From Lunularia cruciata (taxonomy: Eukaryota > Streptophyta > Marchantiopsida > Lunulariales > Lunulariaceae), in assembly GCA_948567375.1 (NCBI GenBank), contig OX419755.1:48006291-48070290 (forward strand): a stretch of DNA of 64,000 nucleotides, in the 5' to 3' direction. A model generated the notes under the pieces. That model was not told where the DNA came from and ran no database searches. It saw nothing but the letters and a program-made list of their open reading frames with translations. Positions within the stretch are counted from its first letter, which is position 1. Each line of letters opens with the position of its first letter. Made by a program: the position numbers and the translations under genes. Shown here piece by piece: positions 46,001 through 58,409 of this stretch.

Positions 46001-49000
46001 CTGGATCTTCCTACTCGCTCGACATTCTCATCTGCTTTCAATTTCAGGTGCTTCCTCTGTTTCTGTTTCAAAAGGTTGTCTATTTTCTCTCACGTGAGGT
46101 ATGTACTAGGTCACTGCCGGTACTAATGAAATGTGTCAATTTTCGTTCCTGCTTTTTATCACTCCACTTATCTTTCGTCGTATATTTCCTTGCTTGGATT
46201 AAATTAAATTAAATTAAATTTGCATACGTTCATGCTTGCATCTCCTATTTGCACGTTGGCGGTTCCCTACTAAGTGGTTTTTTGATCCCCCGCTCTTCGA
46301 ACGGCTTCAGCACCCATTGCTTAAATATAGAAAATGTTCTGAAATTTGGACGTGTTACAGATGATGAAGACCCAGATTATTTCAACCACACTATTCTATC
46401 TCTTTCATTGAGGGATTACCAGGAGGAATTGCCGTGGTATGCGAGTGTCTCTGCCTGGAAAGAAAATGTGACTTTCATCTTGAAAGCATGGTGTACAGGT
46501 ACGCTTTTAGTGACTTCAACTTAAGTCACAAGATGCTTGTCTGAAAGGAAGATGACTTTCTCAGTGATTTCAAGTTTTTCTCTAGCGACATGAAGAGACT
46601 TATTATCAAAACCCCTGGCTCAGAATCGTTTTAAACGGTTTTCTTGTCTTCGAGTTTCTCTCTTGCACTGTCTGAGCGTCCAAGTATTGTATGCCCACAG
46701 GAAGCAAGAACTGTGGTGAAAACTGCGAGGAAGACTCTAAGCGCTGTGTAGGCGGAGGTGCATGCAAGTGCATTATCAGTCAGAACAATTCTATTTGTCA
46801 TACAGGTTAGCAGGGGAACCCCTTGGAGAGTATGAAATTCCACGATTATATTAAATTAAATATACGATTTGTGCATCTTGATTGAATGTTATAATTCTGC
46901 TTTCTTAGGAGATGTGTTCCAACTTCTGCCTCGACTACTGGTAGACTTTAAAGTCTGTAGTTACCATCCAGTCGTCAAAACTGTCAACATCCAACGCTCT
47001 GCGGCTCGTCCACATGCAACTGATGTTGGATTATAGTCCTCAAAAGTCTTTGCCAACTGTACTACCCATTGCTGGTGATGGCGATCATCTGCTGAGATCC
47101 GTACCTGGGCAAACCGTCCATGTTGCGTTCAGAATGCTGCGTGTCCATCGGGTCAACTCTGCATTACGGATAGCGTTTTTACTATTTCTTGTGCTCGTTA
47201 TCAGCAGAGCTAGCTCTGCCCTTCACCTTTCGGGATGATGATTTTTCTTCAGCTCGACGACCTTTGTCTGGATAGCGGTGATGCCTTGATACTCCTCACT
47301 ATGGATTGATAGCACCTGAACGACTGACTGCATCGACAGTCTGGCCCACACTCCACACATCTTTTCTCAATAAGGCTTTTCCAGGAACCTTAGTGCAGGA
47401 ACCCATCCGTGTTGTTATAGACACGATGTTTTTCTCGTTGATGTTTTCATGTACATTTCGTTTTTGCTAGTTACTTATTTCAACAAAATGTCTCATCGAA
47501 CTACACTGCATCGCTCTCGTATCGCATTTGTCCGCATGCAGGTCAAATCACTTTTAGTGTAGCATTGGCCTGCATTCATGTTTGTTTAAAGAGACTTCTC
47601 AAGCACTTGCACTGCATTACTCTAACGCTGTCTTGGAAGCAAACGTTAAGTTTGAATAAGATTCACGTTCGGATTACCACACCGCTCGTAGTTGATACCT
47701 GCAATGAATGACCGTTGGTGGTTGGTCTAATTCTTGCAAAATATATGAAGTTTAACCTCGATGAGAACGAAGGATAAGTAGTCTTGTGAACTTTCGTTGC
47801 TTAGGAGATCTAGACATGAAGATCAGCTTTTTTGACCTGATGAGTTGTGTTTTAGATGCGTTTTGCTCACCGAGTGTCGCAAATTCTTTGCAGATGTGAT
47901 CCCACTAGAGTCTACCTTTGACGTGGAAGAATTTGAAGATTTTGAACTTACAGCCAGAGTAGAAGATACTCTGGCCCATGGGCAATGGATTTACTATACC
48001 TTCGAGGTACAAGTGTCATTTGGTTATCCTTGTATATCCTTACCGCTTGGTGGAGTAAATGAACGAGTTATTTCCTACTTTTACAACTCATCCTGTGAAC
48101 TTTGCTTGCAGGCCTATGATAGAAATGCTCGAATATTAGTAGAGTTGTCACGTCAACAAGGTGACGTGGCCCTTTTTTTGAAACCTCAAGATTCAAACGG
48201 AAGCCTATCGGTGCCATCAGGAAGTGACTTTGAGAGATATTCAGACAAATCTGGTTTCCAAGACCGGCGGAATACTCAGCACAGATATACGTCTGGAGGA
48301 GGTAGCTTCATTGTTGGCATACTCAATAATGATGCCTGTGTGGAAGAGGAGGCAACTTTCAGTCTAGCGGTAGCAGTTGCTGGATCACATACTGAATGGA
48401 CACTTTGTCCTTTTAACTGCTCCTTCCCTCAAGGGAGGTGTATCAAAGATGCTGTGTGCGCATGTGAAGATGGTTATGCCGGAGTTTACTGTGACGCATG
48501 TGAGTGATTTTCCCTTGCCCAGAATTCGCTGTGTTCGGGATCCTTGTGGAAGCTAGTATGTGAACCGCTAATAACTTTCGCTCCTATTGGCACTGTTATT
48601 ACGCTATGTATCCACCTTTATGCCTCGCATATGCTCCAGATTTAAATTACTGTCCCTCATTCCCTGCTACGCTGCCATTTATGTGTGTCACTTGTCCACT
48701 CTTCGTTCTTCAATGGAGATATAGGTTCGATCACTGATCTTATTTCGTGATTTCCGGATCCTTGTGTTCACCAGCCGTTACTCCGGCAGAACTCTTTGAG
48801 GCTTTCGGAGATAACTTACTCCCAGGAGAAATTGCATACTATGTTATTAGTCTTGATGATGTGGTCGGTACAAATAGTCTTTCTATAGAATTTACTCGCG
48901 GTGGTGGTCACCCCATATTATTGCTGGGCAAGGATGGTAATTATCCTACAATCACCGACAACAGTTTGAAGTCGCTTGGAGGGCCTCCTCGAGGAAACAT

Positions 49001-52000
49001 CACTACAGTATATTGGTTTGTGAAAGTCGATAGTTCAAATGAAAGTCTCGTCCTTGGTGTATACAACGCGGATTACCTTATTCGGGGAGAATCCACTTTC
49101 GAAGTCATTGTTCTTCTCATAGAATCAGGTAGGTTGAAAGCTCTTCCGGAAATATTTGTCGTATGATTCTTCTCGTCCCAATTCACTTGATCACTGGCCA
49201 AGTTCACAGAGGCTGCTAGTTCAGATCTGGTTGCCTAGCGGTTGAGCGGAACAGTAAGTGCCTATGCGGTGTAGAGTTGGGTCCATATTTTGTATTGGAA
49301 GTTCATTGGTCATGCAAATGGTGATTTGAATCATGGAGCTCTAACATTTGTTGTCTGAAACTCAACTGAATCGCAGAGAACGCTAAAAAGGATTTGAAAC
49401 CAACCCTTATTATACTAGTGGGCTTCCTGAGTTCGTTGTTTGCTTGCGTCGCTATGGGCATGGTCAAGTTTATTGTTCATCGTTGGAGTGGCGAAGCAGT
49501 GGAAACTTTTGACCAAGGAGCAATCGAGAATATCGAGGATGTAAGTTGGATTGTTACAACTGAGCAAATTTTTTTGAGGCAATCATGTCACCTACGTCTT
49601 GCTCAGCTGCACTGTTTACATCGTCGGACCATGGAATCAGTCTGTCAACCTCTATACGGAAATGTTTTGTCACATTTTGCTCAATGTATATGCACCACAC
49701 GTCATGGTTCAAAGTGAACTGAGCCTGGCACGCCTTCACTGCCTCACCTCTGTCCAGGTTGCTCTTGCAAGACGGGGTTTGGACAAAATCGTTGTGGAGA
49801 GTTTTCCTCTGATTATCTACCAGGAGGAGACGAAGCTAAATGAGATTGCGTAAGACCTCTTACCTACCATGTCGAGCCAAATGTCTCTCCCCAGGTCCAG
49901 GAAGAACGTATTTCTAAGCCGTTGATACCTTGGCATTCATGAGCAAAAGAACAGAAATTCGGGACGGGAGATAATGGCATTGCATCCAGCTATCTCGACA
50001 CCCCCGCAGGGCACTGCTGAAGTCGTGGGTGTTCTCGTGTAGATTTACTATGAAAAGTCTGCTTCTTCCTCATTGTGTTCTGTAGTGTTGAAAGACTCAT
50101 GCTGACATAGAGCATGAGTCCCAGTCCTCATACACTCGGCAGTCATAACAAATTTTGAGACTCGGACATTTCATGTCCTGTGCGCTAACATTTTCATGCT
50201 TTTACTTAATCATACTTCCTCTCAATGTTCATGCTATTTAAACATGCTTCCATTATGAACATGCATATAAACATCATACTAACCCCCCGATGCAGACTTA
50301 CGCATGCTTACCTCTCTATGTAACTGACAGTTAAGACGATCCTTACTATCATGTTTCAGAGTCAGAGTCAGTTCGGTCAGACGTGGGTATGGAACCGGTT
50401 TGTTTACAAGAATATCTGTATTCCTTTACACAATATGACGTTCATGGCACTCATGAACTTTTGAACAGAAACTCGGTACGAGGGATACTGGTATTCGCCC
50501 AGCTACTTGGCACTGGGTTAGGCAGTGATGAAGTCGTTAGTGCTTTCGTGAAGGCTTACTATGAACGCCTTTCTGCTTCCTTTAGTGTTCAGTGTTTTAG
50601 GGTTCATGTGTTCCTAGAGCATGCTGCGATATACACTATGTCCTCATATCCAGTAGTTTTTTCCAGAGGCCGGTATACCATACTGTTGTTTGGGAGTCCT
50701 ACTTGACTTCTGAATTCATATATATACTGTATACTTCACTCGTATACTCGTATACCTATATATATACTGTATACTTCACCTTCACCTTAATTCACTTCAC
50801 CTCTGCTTTTCCCATTGACTCCGTCCCCTTCCCGTGCAGCGCTGAAGTTTTCTTGCCCCACTCTCATATAACTAACGAACCTCTGCTTGACTCTTTCTCA
50901 ATGTTGTGTCCTGGACTTTTTCTCCACTAATGAATGTTTGTGATTTCAGGGATCCATCAGATATGTCTCCATTTCTTCCCTCATCTTACTCATGTGGATT
51001 CTTTTCTTTCTGGACTGATCCTCACTATGTGGCTAAGACTCCAGCACTGACGTATGTGCCTGCACTTTTGCTAGCCCTTGCTTTCCACACTTCCACTTCT
51101 GTTCTTTTTGACATTCCCACTCCTTTGGAGTGGCACTTTAGGGGAGCAACCGAGTTTGCCTTGGCACTCATGAGTTTTCGAGCAGAAACTCGGTATGAGG
51201 GGTACTGACAATTGCTCAGCTACTTCGGCACTGCGTGAGGCACTGATGAAGTCGCAGGTGTTTTCATGAAGGTTTATTATGGCCATCTTCTGCTTCCCTT
51301 TGCTGTTTAGCGTCTCAGGACTCAAGCATCCATAGCGCTTGTTGCGATATACTTTATATCCTGTCCTTTTTCGCTTTGCTCTCGTTACCCTGTTACACTT
51401 CGACAGGTTTCTGCAGCCACACCATCCTGTAGCTCTCACATTGTTCCACTCCTCCATTCCCAGCTAATTCCCTCCCTATTATTTATCCTTCGCTCTTTGC
51501 CTGATTCATAGGACCTCTGGTGTATACAGTGTTCCTACCAGACTCCAGCCCACCTTTTTTATTTTTATCGTTCACGCACTGCTTACTGGCAGTCTTTTAC
51601 ATAGTGTTTACCTATTTCTCGCATTCGTTTGCATAGAGTTCTTGATTTCACGGTGGTTTACTAGTCTGTTAGCCATATGTTATTGTCAATTTGTTTCAAT
51701 TATGCGTTTGCTTCAAGTTACATTCGATGCATTCTACATTGTGGATTTCTCACTATTCTAGCATTGTGCATCATGTACATCTTGCTTACCGATCATTTAC
51801 ACTTTATGAGTTCTGGATAACCCGTTCCCAGAACGGGTTCTGTTCTGGGAACGGGTTCTGTTCTCGTATACCAATATGTCTTCATATCCAGTTCTAACGA
51901 CCAACTATGATCGCCTTCTGCTTCCTTCTGTTCTTTAGTTGTTTTAGGACTCATGCGTTCATAGTGCATGCTGCAATATACTCTATCAAGTCTTCTGGCA

Positions 52001-55000
52001 CTCATGAGTTTTCAAACAGAAACTCGGTATGAGGGTTTTGACACTCGCTCAACTACTTCGGCACTACGTGAGGTACTGATGAAGTCGTTGTGCTTTCTTG
52101 GAGGCTTACTATGAGTGCCTTCTGCTTCCTCCAGCTGTTTAGTGTTTGAGGACTCATGCGTTCATAGCGCTTGTTGCGATATGCAATATTCAGTCCTCTA
52201 AGGCTTCGCTCCACCTCAGCCAAGATACCTTCTCCCCCTTCGCTCAGCCCCACATTTGTTGATTTGTTCCATGGTTCCTATACATGATTTCTACCCAGTC
52301 TTCTGACGTTAATTCACTTAATCTATCAAGTCTTGCTTGCTGGTCTTCGATTACATGTTGCGCTCTATTTCACTACATGCTTTGCTCAGTGCTTATTGAT
52401 TACATGATGAATAACAGTTCTCTACTGCTATTGATCAGGAAATATTTATATTACTTCTGTGCTACGCCTTGCATTCGATTTGTTAGATTCCCTGCATCTC
52501 CTTTATGGATTTATTACTCATCTCGGTTTGCACATATCACTTTGCACATTTGCTCAGCTACTTAGGCACTGCGTGAGGCACTGATGAAGTCATATGTGCT
52601 TTCGGGGAGGTTTCCTGTTGCCACCTTCTGCTTCCTTCAGTTGTTAAGCGTTTTAGGACTCAAGTGCCCATAACGTTTGCTGCTGTATTCTCTATCCAGT
52701 CCTCCATTTGTTTACATGTTATGCTTATTTCTGCTATCGTTATATCAGAGGATTGACATATTGCTTACTTTACATATCTTTCATCTCATTTGCATTTAAT
52801 GGGGTCTGGATCCCTCGTTCGGGGGAAGGCTTCTGTCCTCATTTCTTTATATCCAGTCCTCTGAGCATGCAACTAGGATATACGTGTTGCTTTTACATTG
52901 CTTCCAGGTTACAATTACTTATGCTTTAATTCGACCGGACGTTCTTTATCTTGCTTACATTACATATCGTGGGCAGGATTTGCATTCAACGAGTTCTGGA
53001 TTCGATAGTTTCACATTCGCTTACTTCACAATTTATTGATATGACTTGAGTCTTCGTTTTCTCAGTACACATTGGTTCACAAATTCTCTACATGTAGTTA
53101 TTGATGTTCGTTGCTTGATAATACATGCTTTTTATGAATTAGATTTCATCTCCCATTCGCCCATTTTATAGTCAGTACTGATTTCATTTCATCCACATTT
53201 AATGAGTTCTGGATCCCCTGTTCATCGAACGGCTTCTGTCCTCATATATCCATTATCATGTTGAGGAGTTGCTCCACCCCACATTTGTTGATCTGTTTTC
53301 ATGGTTTGTATACATGATTTCTCCCCGGTCTTCCGATTTCAGTTCACTCAATCTTTCAATATTTGCTGGTTGGTCTTCAATTAGAGGTGGCCTTCTATTT
53401 TGCTACATGCTTGCTTAGCGCTTTTTGATTACATGATGTATATCAGTTCTACTGGTATTGATCAGGAAATACTTATATTTCGTTTGTGCTTAGCCTTACA
53501 TTTGATCTGTTAGATGCACTTCATCTCCTTTACAGCTTTATTACTCATCTCGGTTTGCTCAATATCATGTTTACATTTCATCCGCACTTCATATACACTT
53601 AATGAGTTCTGGATCCCCCGTTCTTCGAACAGCTTCTGCTCTCATGTCCCAAATAATCATGTTGAGGGGTATTAACATTCGCTCAGCTACTGCGGCACTA
53701 CATTTGGCATTGATGAAGTCGTACGTGCTTTTGAGGAGGCTTACTATGGCCACTTTCTGCTTCCTCTGGCTGTTTCAGCGTTGCAGGACACATGCTTCCA
53801 TAGCGCATGCTCTCATCTACCTATATCCAGTCCCTTAATGCTTTGCTTTACTTCCCCGTTCTTTACGCGATTTCCACTCTACTTTTTCCTACCCGAACCT
53901 GGGATTGTTTCGATCAGTCTTAGCCATAAAACCTTACTTTCCTCGAATTCTTGTTTTATTACTTGATGTTCGATTCATAAACTGCGGATAACTAAATTGT
54001 GGATAACTCAATGTCTGGCTAATTGGTCTTCATTGTCATTTGGTTTTCTACTTCCTTACATGTTTTGCTTTATGTTCACCTTGCAATTTTTACATGATTG
54101 TACGTTCCTGTATTAATCTCGGTTTACAATCTACATACAATTCATTCAGTTTCCAAGTGTTTATACATCCCTGTATTATTCTTGGGTTACAATTTGCTCT
54201 CAATTCAGTTGGTTTCCAATAGTTTCACATTCGCTCACTTTGCGATTTCTTTATATGAGTTTACTCTTCGTTTTCTCAGTCCACATCGGTTTACAGATTC
54301 CCTACATGTAATTATATATGGTCGTTACTTGTTAATCCATGCTTCTTATGAATTATGAATTTTGCAGTCAGTTCTGTTTTCATTATATTGCTATTCATCT
54401 ACATTTAATGAGTTCTGGATGTCTCGTTTCTTGACCGGCATCCTCGTATATCCAACATCATGGCATGAGTTTTCGAGCAGAAACTCGGTACGATGGGTAT
54501 TGACACTTGCTCAGCTACTTTGGCACTGATGAAGCTGCATGTGCATCTGTGGAGGTTTACTATGGCCACCTTCTGCTTCCCTCACTTGTTTAGCGTTCCA
54601 GGACTCAAGCGTCCATAGTGCTGGTTGCGATATACTCTGTCCAGTCCTCTTTCCTTTGCGTTAGCACTCAGAAACTCCGTACGAGGAGTACTGACACTTG
54701 CTCAGCTACTCCAGCACTGCGTGAGGTTCTGTGATAGTTGCATGCGCTTTCGTGGAGCCTTCTGCTTCCCTCAGTTGTTTTTGTATCTCAAGATTCAACC
54801 ACCCATAGTGCTTGCTGTGATATATTTTATCCTGTCATGCGATGCTCCTCTCGTCTCCTTTCGTTCTCTGAACGATTTCATACTCCCTCTCCTCACGCCT
54901 TCATTTTCCATGACTGTTGATTTCTGTGTCTCAGATCGTCCTCGACTTGAGATTTCCAGCCTTCTACCTGACTCTCGACTCCTGTTTTGCTTCTGTCTGC

Positions 55001-58000
55001 CATTCTTCCTGTTGGTTCTATTCCTCTTATGAGGGAGCTCCGTTTTCGCTTCTTCGTAGCATGTATCTTGGATATAGGGGTTGCATTCTGATTGTTTCCA
55101 CGGTAAGTTTTCTTTTTTGTATGCTCGTCCTCTATATATTAGGCCTTGATTTTGCCTTGGCACTCATGAGTTTTCGAGCAGAAACGATGAGGGGTATGAG
55201 GGGTACTGGCAATTGCTCAGCTACTTCGGTACTGCGTGAGGCACTGATGAAGTCGCAGGTGTTTTCGTGAAGGTTTACTATGGCTGCCTTCTGCCTCCCT
55301 TTATTGTTTAGCGTCTCGGGACTCAAGCGTCCATAGTGCTTGTTGCGATATACTTTATATCCTGTCCTTTTTCGCTTCGTTTCCCTGTTACACTTCGACA
55401 GGTTTCTGCAGCCACACCATCCTCTAGCTCTCGCATTGTTCCACTCCTCCATTCCCCAGCTAATTCCCTCCCTATTATTTTTCCTTCGCCCTTTGCCTGA
55501 TTCATGGGACCTCTGGTGTATACAGTGTTCCCACCCGACTCCAGCTCACCTTTTATATTTTTATCGTTCACGCACTGCTTACTGGCAGTCTTTTACATAG
55601 TGTTTACCTATTTCTCGCAGTCGTTTGCATAGAGTTCTCGATTTCACGGGGGTTCACTAGTCTGTTAGCCATATGTTTTTCTCAATTTGTTTCAATTATG
55701 CCTTTGCTTCAAGTTAGATTCGATGCATTCTACATTATGGATTTCTCACTATTCTAGCATTGTGAATCATGTACAGCTTGCTTACCGATCATTTGCAATT
55801 CATGAGTTCTGGATAACCCCTTCTGTTCTCGTATACCTATGTATATTAGGGTGCTCTGTCTCCATTTATTCGAGGCTTGCTACTCGGTTATATGTTATTA
55901 GATGTAAGTGTGGCTATTAGTTCGCTTCCCGGTTATAATTACTTATGCTCTAAATCGACCACATGTTCGTTATCAGGTATATTTTACATATGTTGCATCG
56001 CATATGCACTCAGTGTTTTCTGGATCCTCCGTTCATTGAACGGCTTCTGTCCTTATTTCTCTATATCCAGTCCTCTTTCGGGCCATGAGTACCTAGGCAC
56101 TCATAAGCTTTCGAACAGAACTAATGCCAGTACCCCTCGGTCTGAGGGGTACTGGCATTCGCCCAGCTACTTCGGCACTGCGTTTGACACTGACGAAGTC
56201 GAAAGTGCTTTCATGGAGCCATACTATGATTGCATTTCTGCTTCCCTATGTGTTTTTGGTGTTTTAGGACTCATGTGTTCATAGCACATGCTGCGATTTA
56301 ATCTATATCCAGTCCTCTAATGCTTCACTCTTCCTTCCTCGTTCTCTGAACGATTTCATACTTTCCGGCTTACTCACGGATCTTCCATGACTTTCGATTT
56401 CCTAGCTGCTACATTGAATTTTTTTTTCTTTTCCAGCTCGTCAAGTAGATTTTATTTCTCTACCTGCATTGTTGTTCTGTTTCCTCTTTTCCGATGAATG
56501 TTACTGGTATATAGGTACTTTTGATATGTTTCCAGGCTATGCTTATTTATGCTATCATTCGATCAGATGTTCGCTATCTTGTATACTTTACATATCTTGC
56601 ATCTCATGTGCATTCAATGAGTTCTGGATCTCCCGTTCCTCGGCTTCTGTCCTCATTTCTCTATATCCAGTCCTCTTTCGCCTCGCTCTCGTCTCCTAAT
56701 ATCCTGTTGCGTTACACTGTTACTCTTCGAGACGTCTCAGAATAAACACCATCCACTCCGCTCCCGCATTGCTCCACTCCTCCCATCTTCAACTAATTCT
56801 TTCCCTATTACTTTTCACTCGCTCTTTACCTGCTTCGTGGTTCATTCTTGACTTTTGATCTCCAATGTTCCTGCCCGAGTCCAGTCTATAGCTTATTTTC
56901 CCCGTTCACGCGGTGCTTATAGGTGGTCAATTGCCCAATGTATTATATTTCTCGAATTCTGTTGCATAGCCGTTACCGAATACACATTGTTTGCTAGTTC
57001 TTTATATATAGAGTTATATATGTCGTTCTCGATATGCTGCAAAACTCAGGTTACATTCGATGCATTCTACTTTAGGGGTTTATCACTATTCTTGTATTGA
57101 GCATATCTTGATTACCTTTCATATGCACTTAATGAGTTCTGGATCACCCGTTCCTAGAACAGCTTCTGCTCTCATCTACCAATATCCAATATCATGTTTA
57201 CATTTCATCTGCACTTCATATGCATTTAATGAGTTCTGGATCCCCAGAAGCCGTTCGAAGAATGGCTTCTGCTCTCATGTCCTCATATCCAGTCCTCTAA
57301 CCCTTCCCTCTGCATCCTCCCAGAAGCCGTCCAGAGAACTGCTTCTACTCTCATTTCCTCATACACTGTCCAATTGTAGGTGGTCGATTACCTGATGTAT
57401 AATATTTCTTGATATGTTACCGTTTAAATGATGTTTACTAGTTCTATACATTTGTTGCTCTCGATATGTTGCTTTTGTGCCTTTACTTCACTTCACATTC
57501 GATTTTTAAATTCACTTATTCTCCTTTATGGATTTAATACTCATCTCATTTCTCAACATCATGTCCACATTTCATCTGCATTTTATATGCATTCAATGAG
57601 TTCTGGATTCCCCGGTCCCTCGAACGCTTCTGCTCTCTTCTCCTCATATCCAGTTCTCTCGCGCTTCGCACCACTCCACTTATCCTCAATTAAAGTCCTC
57701 TCACTTTTCGCTCCGACACAGCCATTATAGCATCCACTCCTCTCCCACTTCGCTCCATTCCACCCATCCTCCAACTAAAGCTGTCTTTTCCTCCTTTCTC
57801 GACGTTTCTCTCTTTGATGGTCCTCCTACTTTCAATGTCAAATGCTTAATCGGTTGTGTCTTGGTTCTTATTCCATGATTTATACTAGTTCTGCACGTGC
57901 TACTCACAAACTATATCAATTATGTCCTTACTGATGTTTATCTTCGTATTGTTAGATTCACTTGCATTGCATTTGCTTAGGTTTACTTCATTTCGATTTG

Positions 58001-58409
58001 CATACGGTTCTCGGTTCCATACTTTGTGGGTCCTGGATCCCCCGTCCTTCGAACGTCTTCTGCTCCCATTTCTCAAATATGATGTTGATGTGCTGGGACT
58101 CTGTCAAGTAAATTAAAGTCCAAGTTTACAAACTGTATATTTAATGTGGAGTTAAGAAGCAGCTAGACCTCAATCGACTTCTACGTGAGCTGATACTTTT
58201 GTGATACATGCAGATGCGTTATTTGCTTGAATAATTATCAAGTCTCCGATGAATTACGTGTCATTCCTCCTTGTACACATACCTTTCATGCCGCTTGCGC
58301 TGATCGGTGGCTCCAGGATCATGCAAACTGTCCAGTGTGCCGTGTTGATCTCCAGCCATGTTCCGAGCAGGGGTCTTTACCTGCTCACGGTAGTGAAGTC
58401 GAACCTTAG
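43064..58409 (+). CDS. ATL-type transmembrane RING-H2 E3 ubiquitin ligase with PPC/EGF-like ectodomain (N-terminus not found)
   Basis: Nine exons can be followed: 43064-43381, 46361-46498, 46701-46805, 47894-48006, 48112-48499, 48775-49128, 49377-49540, 49758-49849 and 58214-58409. They give 622 residues plus a missing first exon. All junctions are GT-AG and the phases agree. The ectodomain has several beta-rich PPC-like stretches (GQWIYYTFE, GDVALFLKP, GEIAYYVISL). It also has two Cys-rich EGF-like modules: CGENCEEDSKRC (exon 3) and CIKDAVCACEDGYAGVYC (exon 5). One membrane span, LIILVGFLSSLFACVAMGMV, lies in exon 7. RRGLDKIVVESFP (exon 8) is the plant GLD motif. The RING-H2 finger CVICLNNYQ...CTHTFHAAC...CPVC follows in exon 9, with a short tail. 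The family attaches ubiquitin to substrates at membranes. The ectodomain suggests ligand sensing, which is inference. No signal peptide was seen because the first exon is unresolved. A candidate is the frame ending at 42712, which has the right phase but is unconvincing. Confidence 0.88.
43382..46360 (+). repeat. 3.0-kb intron with P and Q repeats
   Basis: First intron of the recognised model. It holds P units at about 43863-44070 and 44600-44815, and a Q unit with its upstream and downstream extensions at about 45640-45960. An (ATTAA)n-type microsatellite lies at 46198-46221. No open frame inside looks like a gene. Confidence 0.75.
46198..46221. repeat. short ATTAA microsatellite
   Basis: Four to five units of ATTAA (ATTAAATTAAATTAAATTAA) inside the first intron. 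Confidence 0.8.
51155..51873 (+). repeat. 0.7-kb intronic direct duplication, left copy
   Basis: Matches 55151-55842 almost without gaps, about 95 percent by eye. It includes a P unit, a pyrimidine-rich stretch, and a Q-like end. It is much more similar than other P or Q copies are to each other, so it is a recent segmental copy. Confidence 0.8.
55151..55842 (+). repeat. 0.7-kb intronic direct duplication, right copy
   Basis: Partner of 51155-51873. The main length difference is at the right end, where the left copy has an extra GAACGGGTTCTG-type short repeat (51826-51855). Confidence 0.8.

Larger units (their letters stand above)
49850..58213 (+). repeat. 8.4-kb intron packed with P and Q repeats
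   Basis: Separates the GLD exon from the RING exon. P units (about 200-215 bp) start near 49930, 50443, 51160, 51993, 52556 (partial), 53665 (partial), 54463, 54664 (partial), 55157 and 56096. A further half unit lies near 51895. P carries GGCACTCATGAG, CAGAAACTCGGTACGAGG, CAGCTACTTCGGCACTGCG and CACTGATGAAGTCG in order. Q units carry AATGAGTTCTGGATCCCC, then CCGTTCTTCGAACGG, then CTTCTG(C/T)(C/T)CTCAT. They occur near 51808, 52796, 53201, 53598, 54408, 55802, 56014, 56617, 57129, 57228, 57594 and 58028. Both types end in TATCCAGTCCT. The open frames within them are short and not genes. Confidence 0.78.

Noticed and set aside
49394-49717. Reading the membrane-span exon on into 49541-49717
   Set aside because: The frame continues past a GTAAGT donor at 49541; the acceptor at 49757 restores the GLD motif in phase, so the extension is intron.
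52284-57730. Many 60-110 codon frames in the long intron as small genes
   Set aside because: They are overlapping frames of P and Q repeats with no start context, domain or consistent frame between copies.
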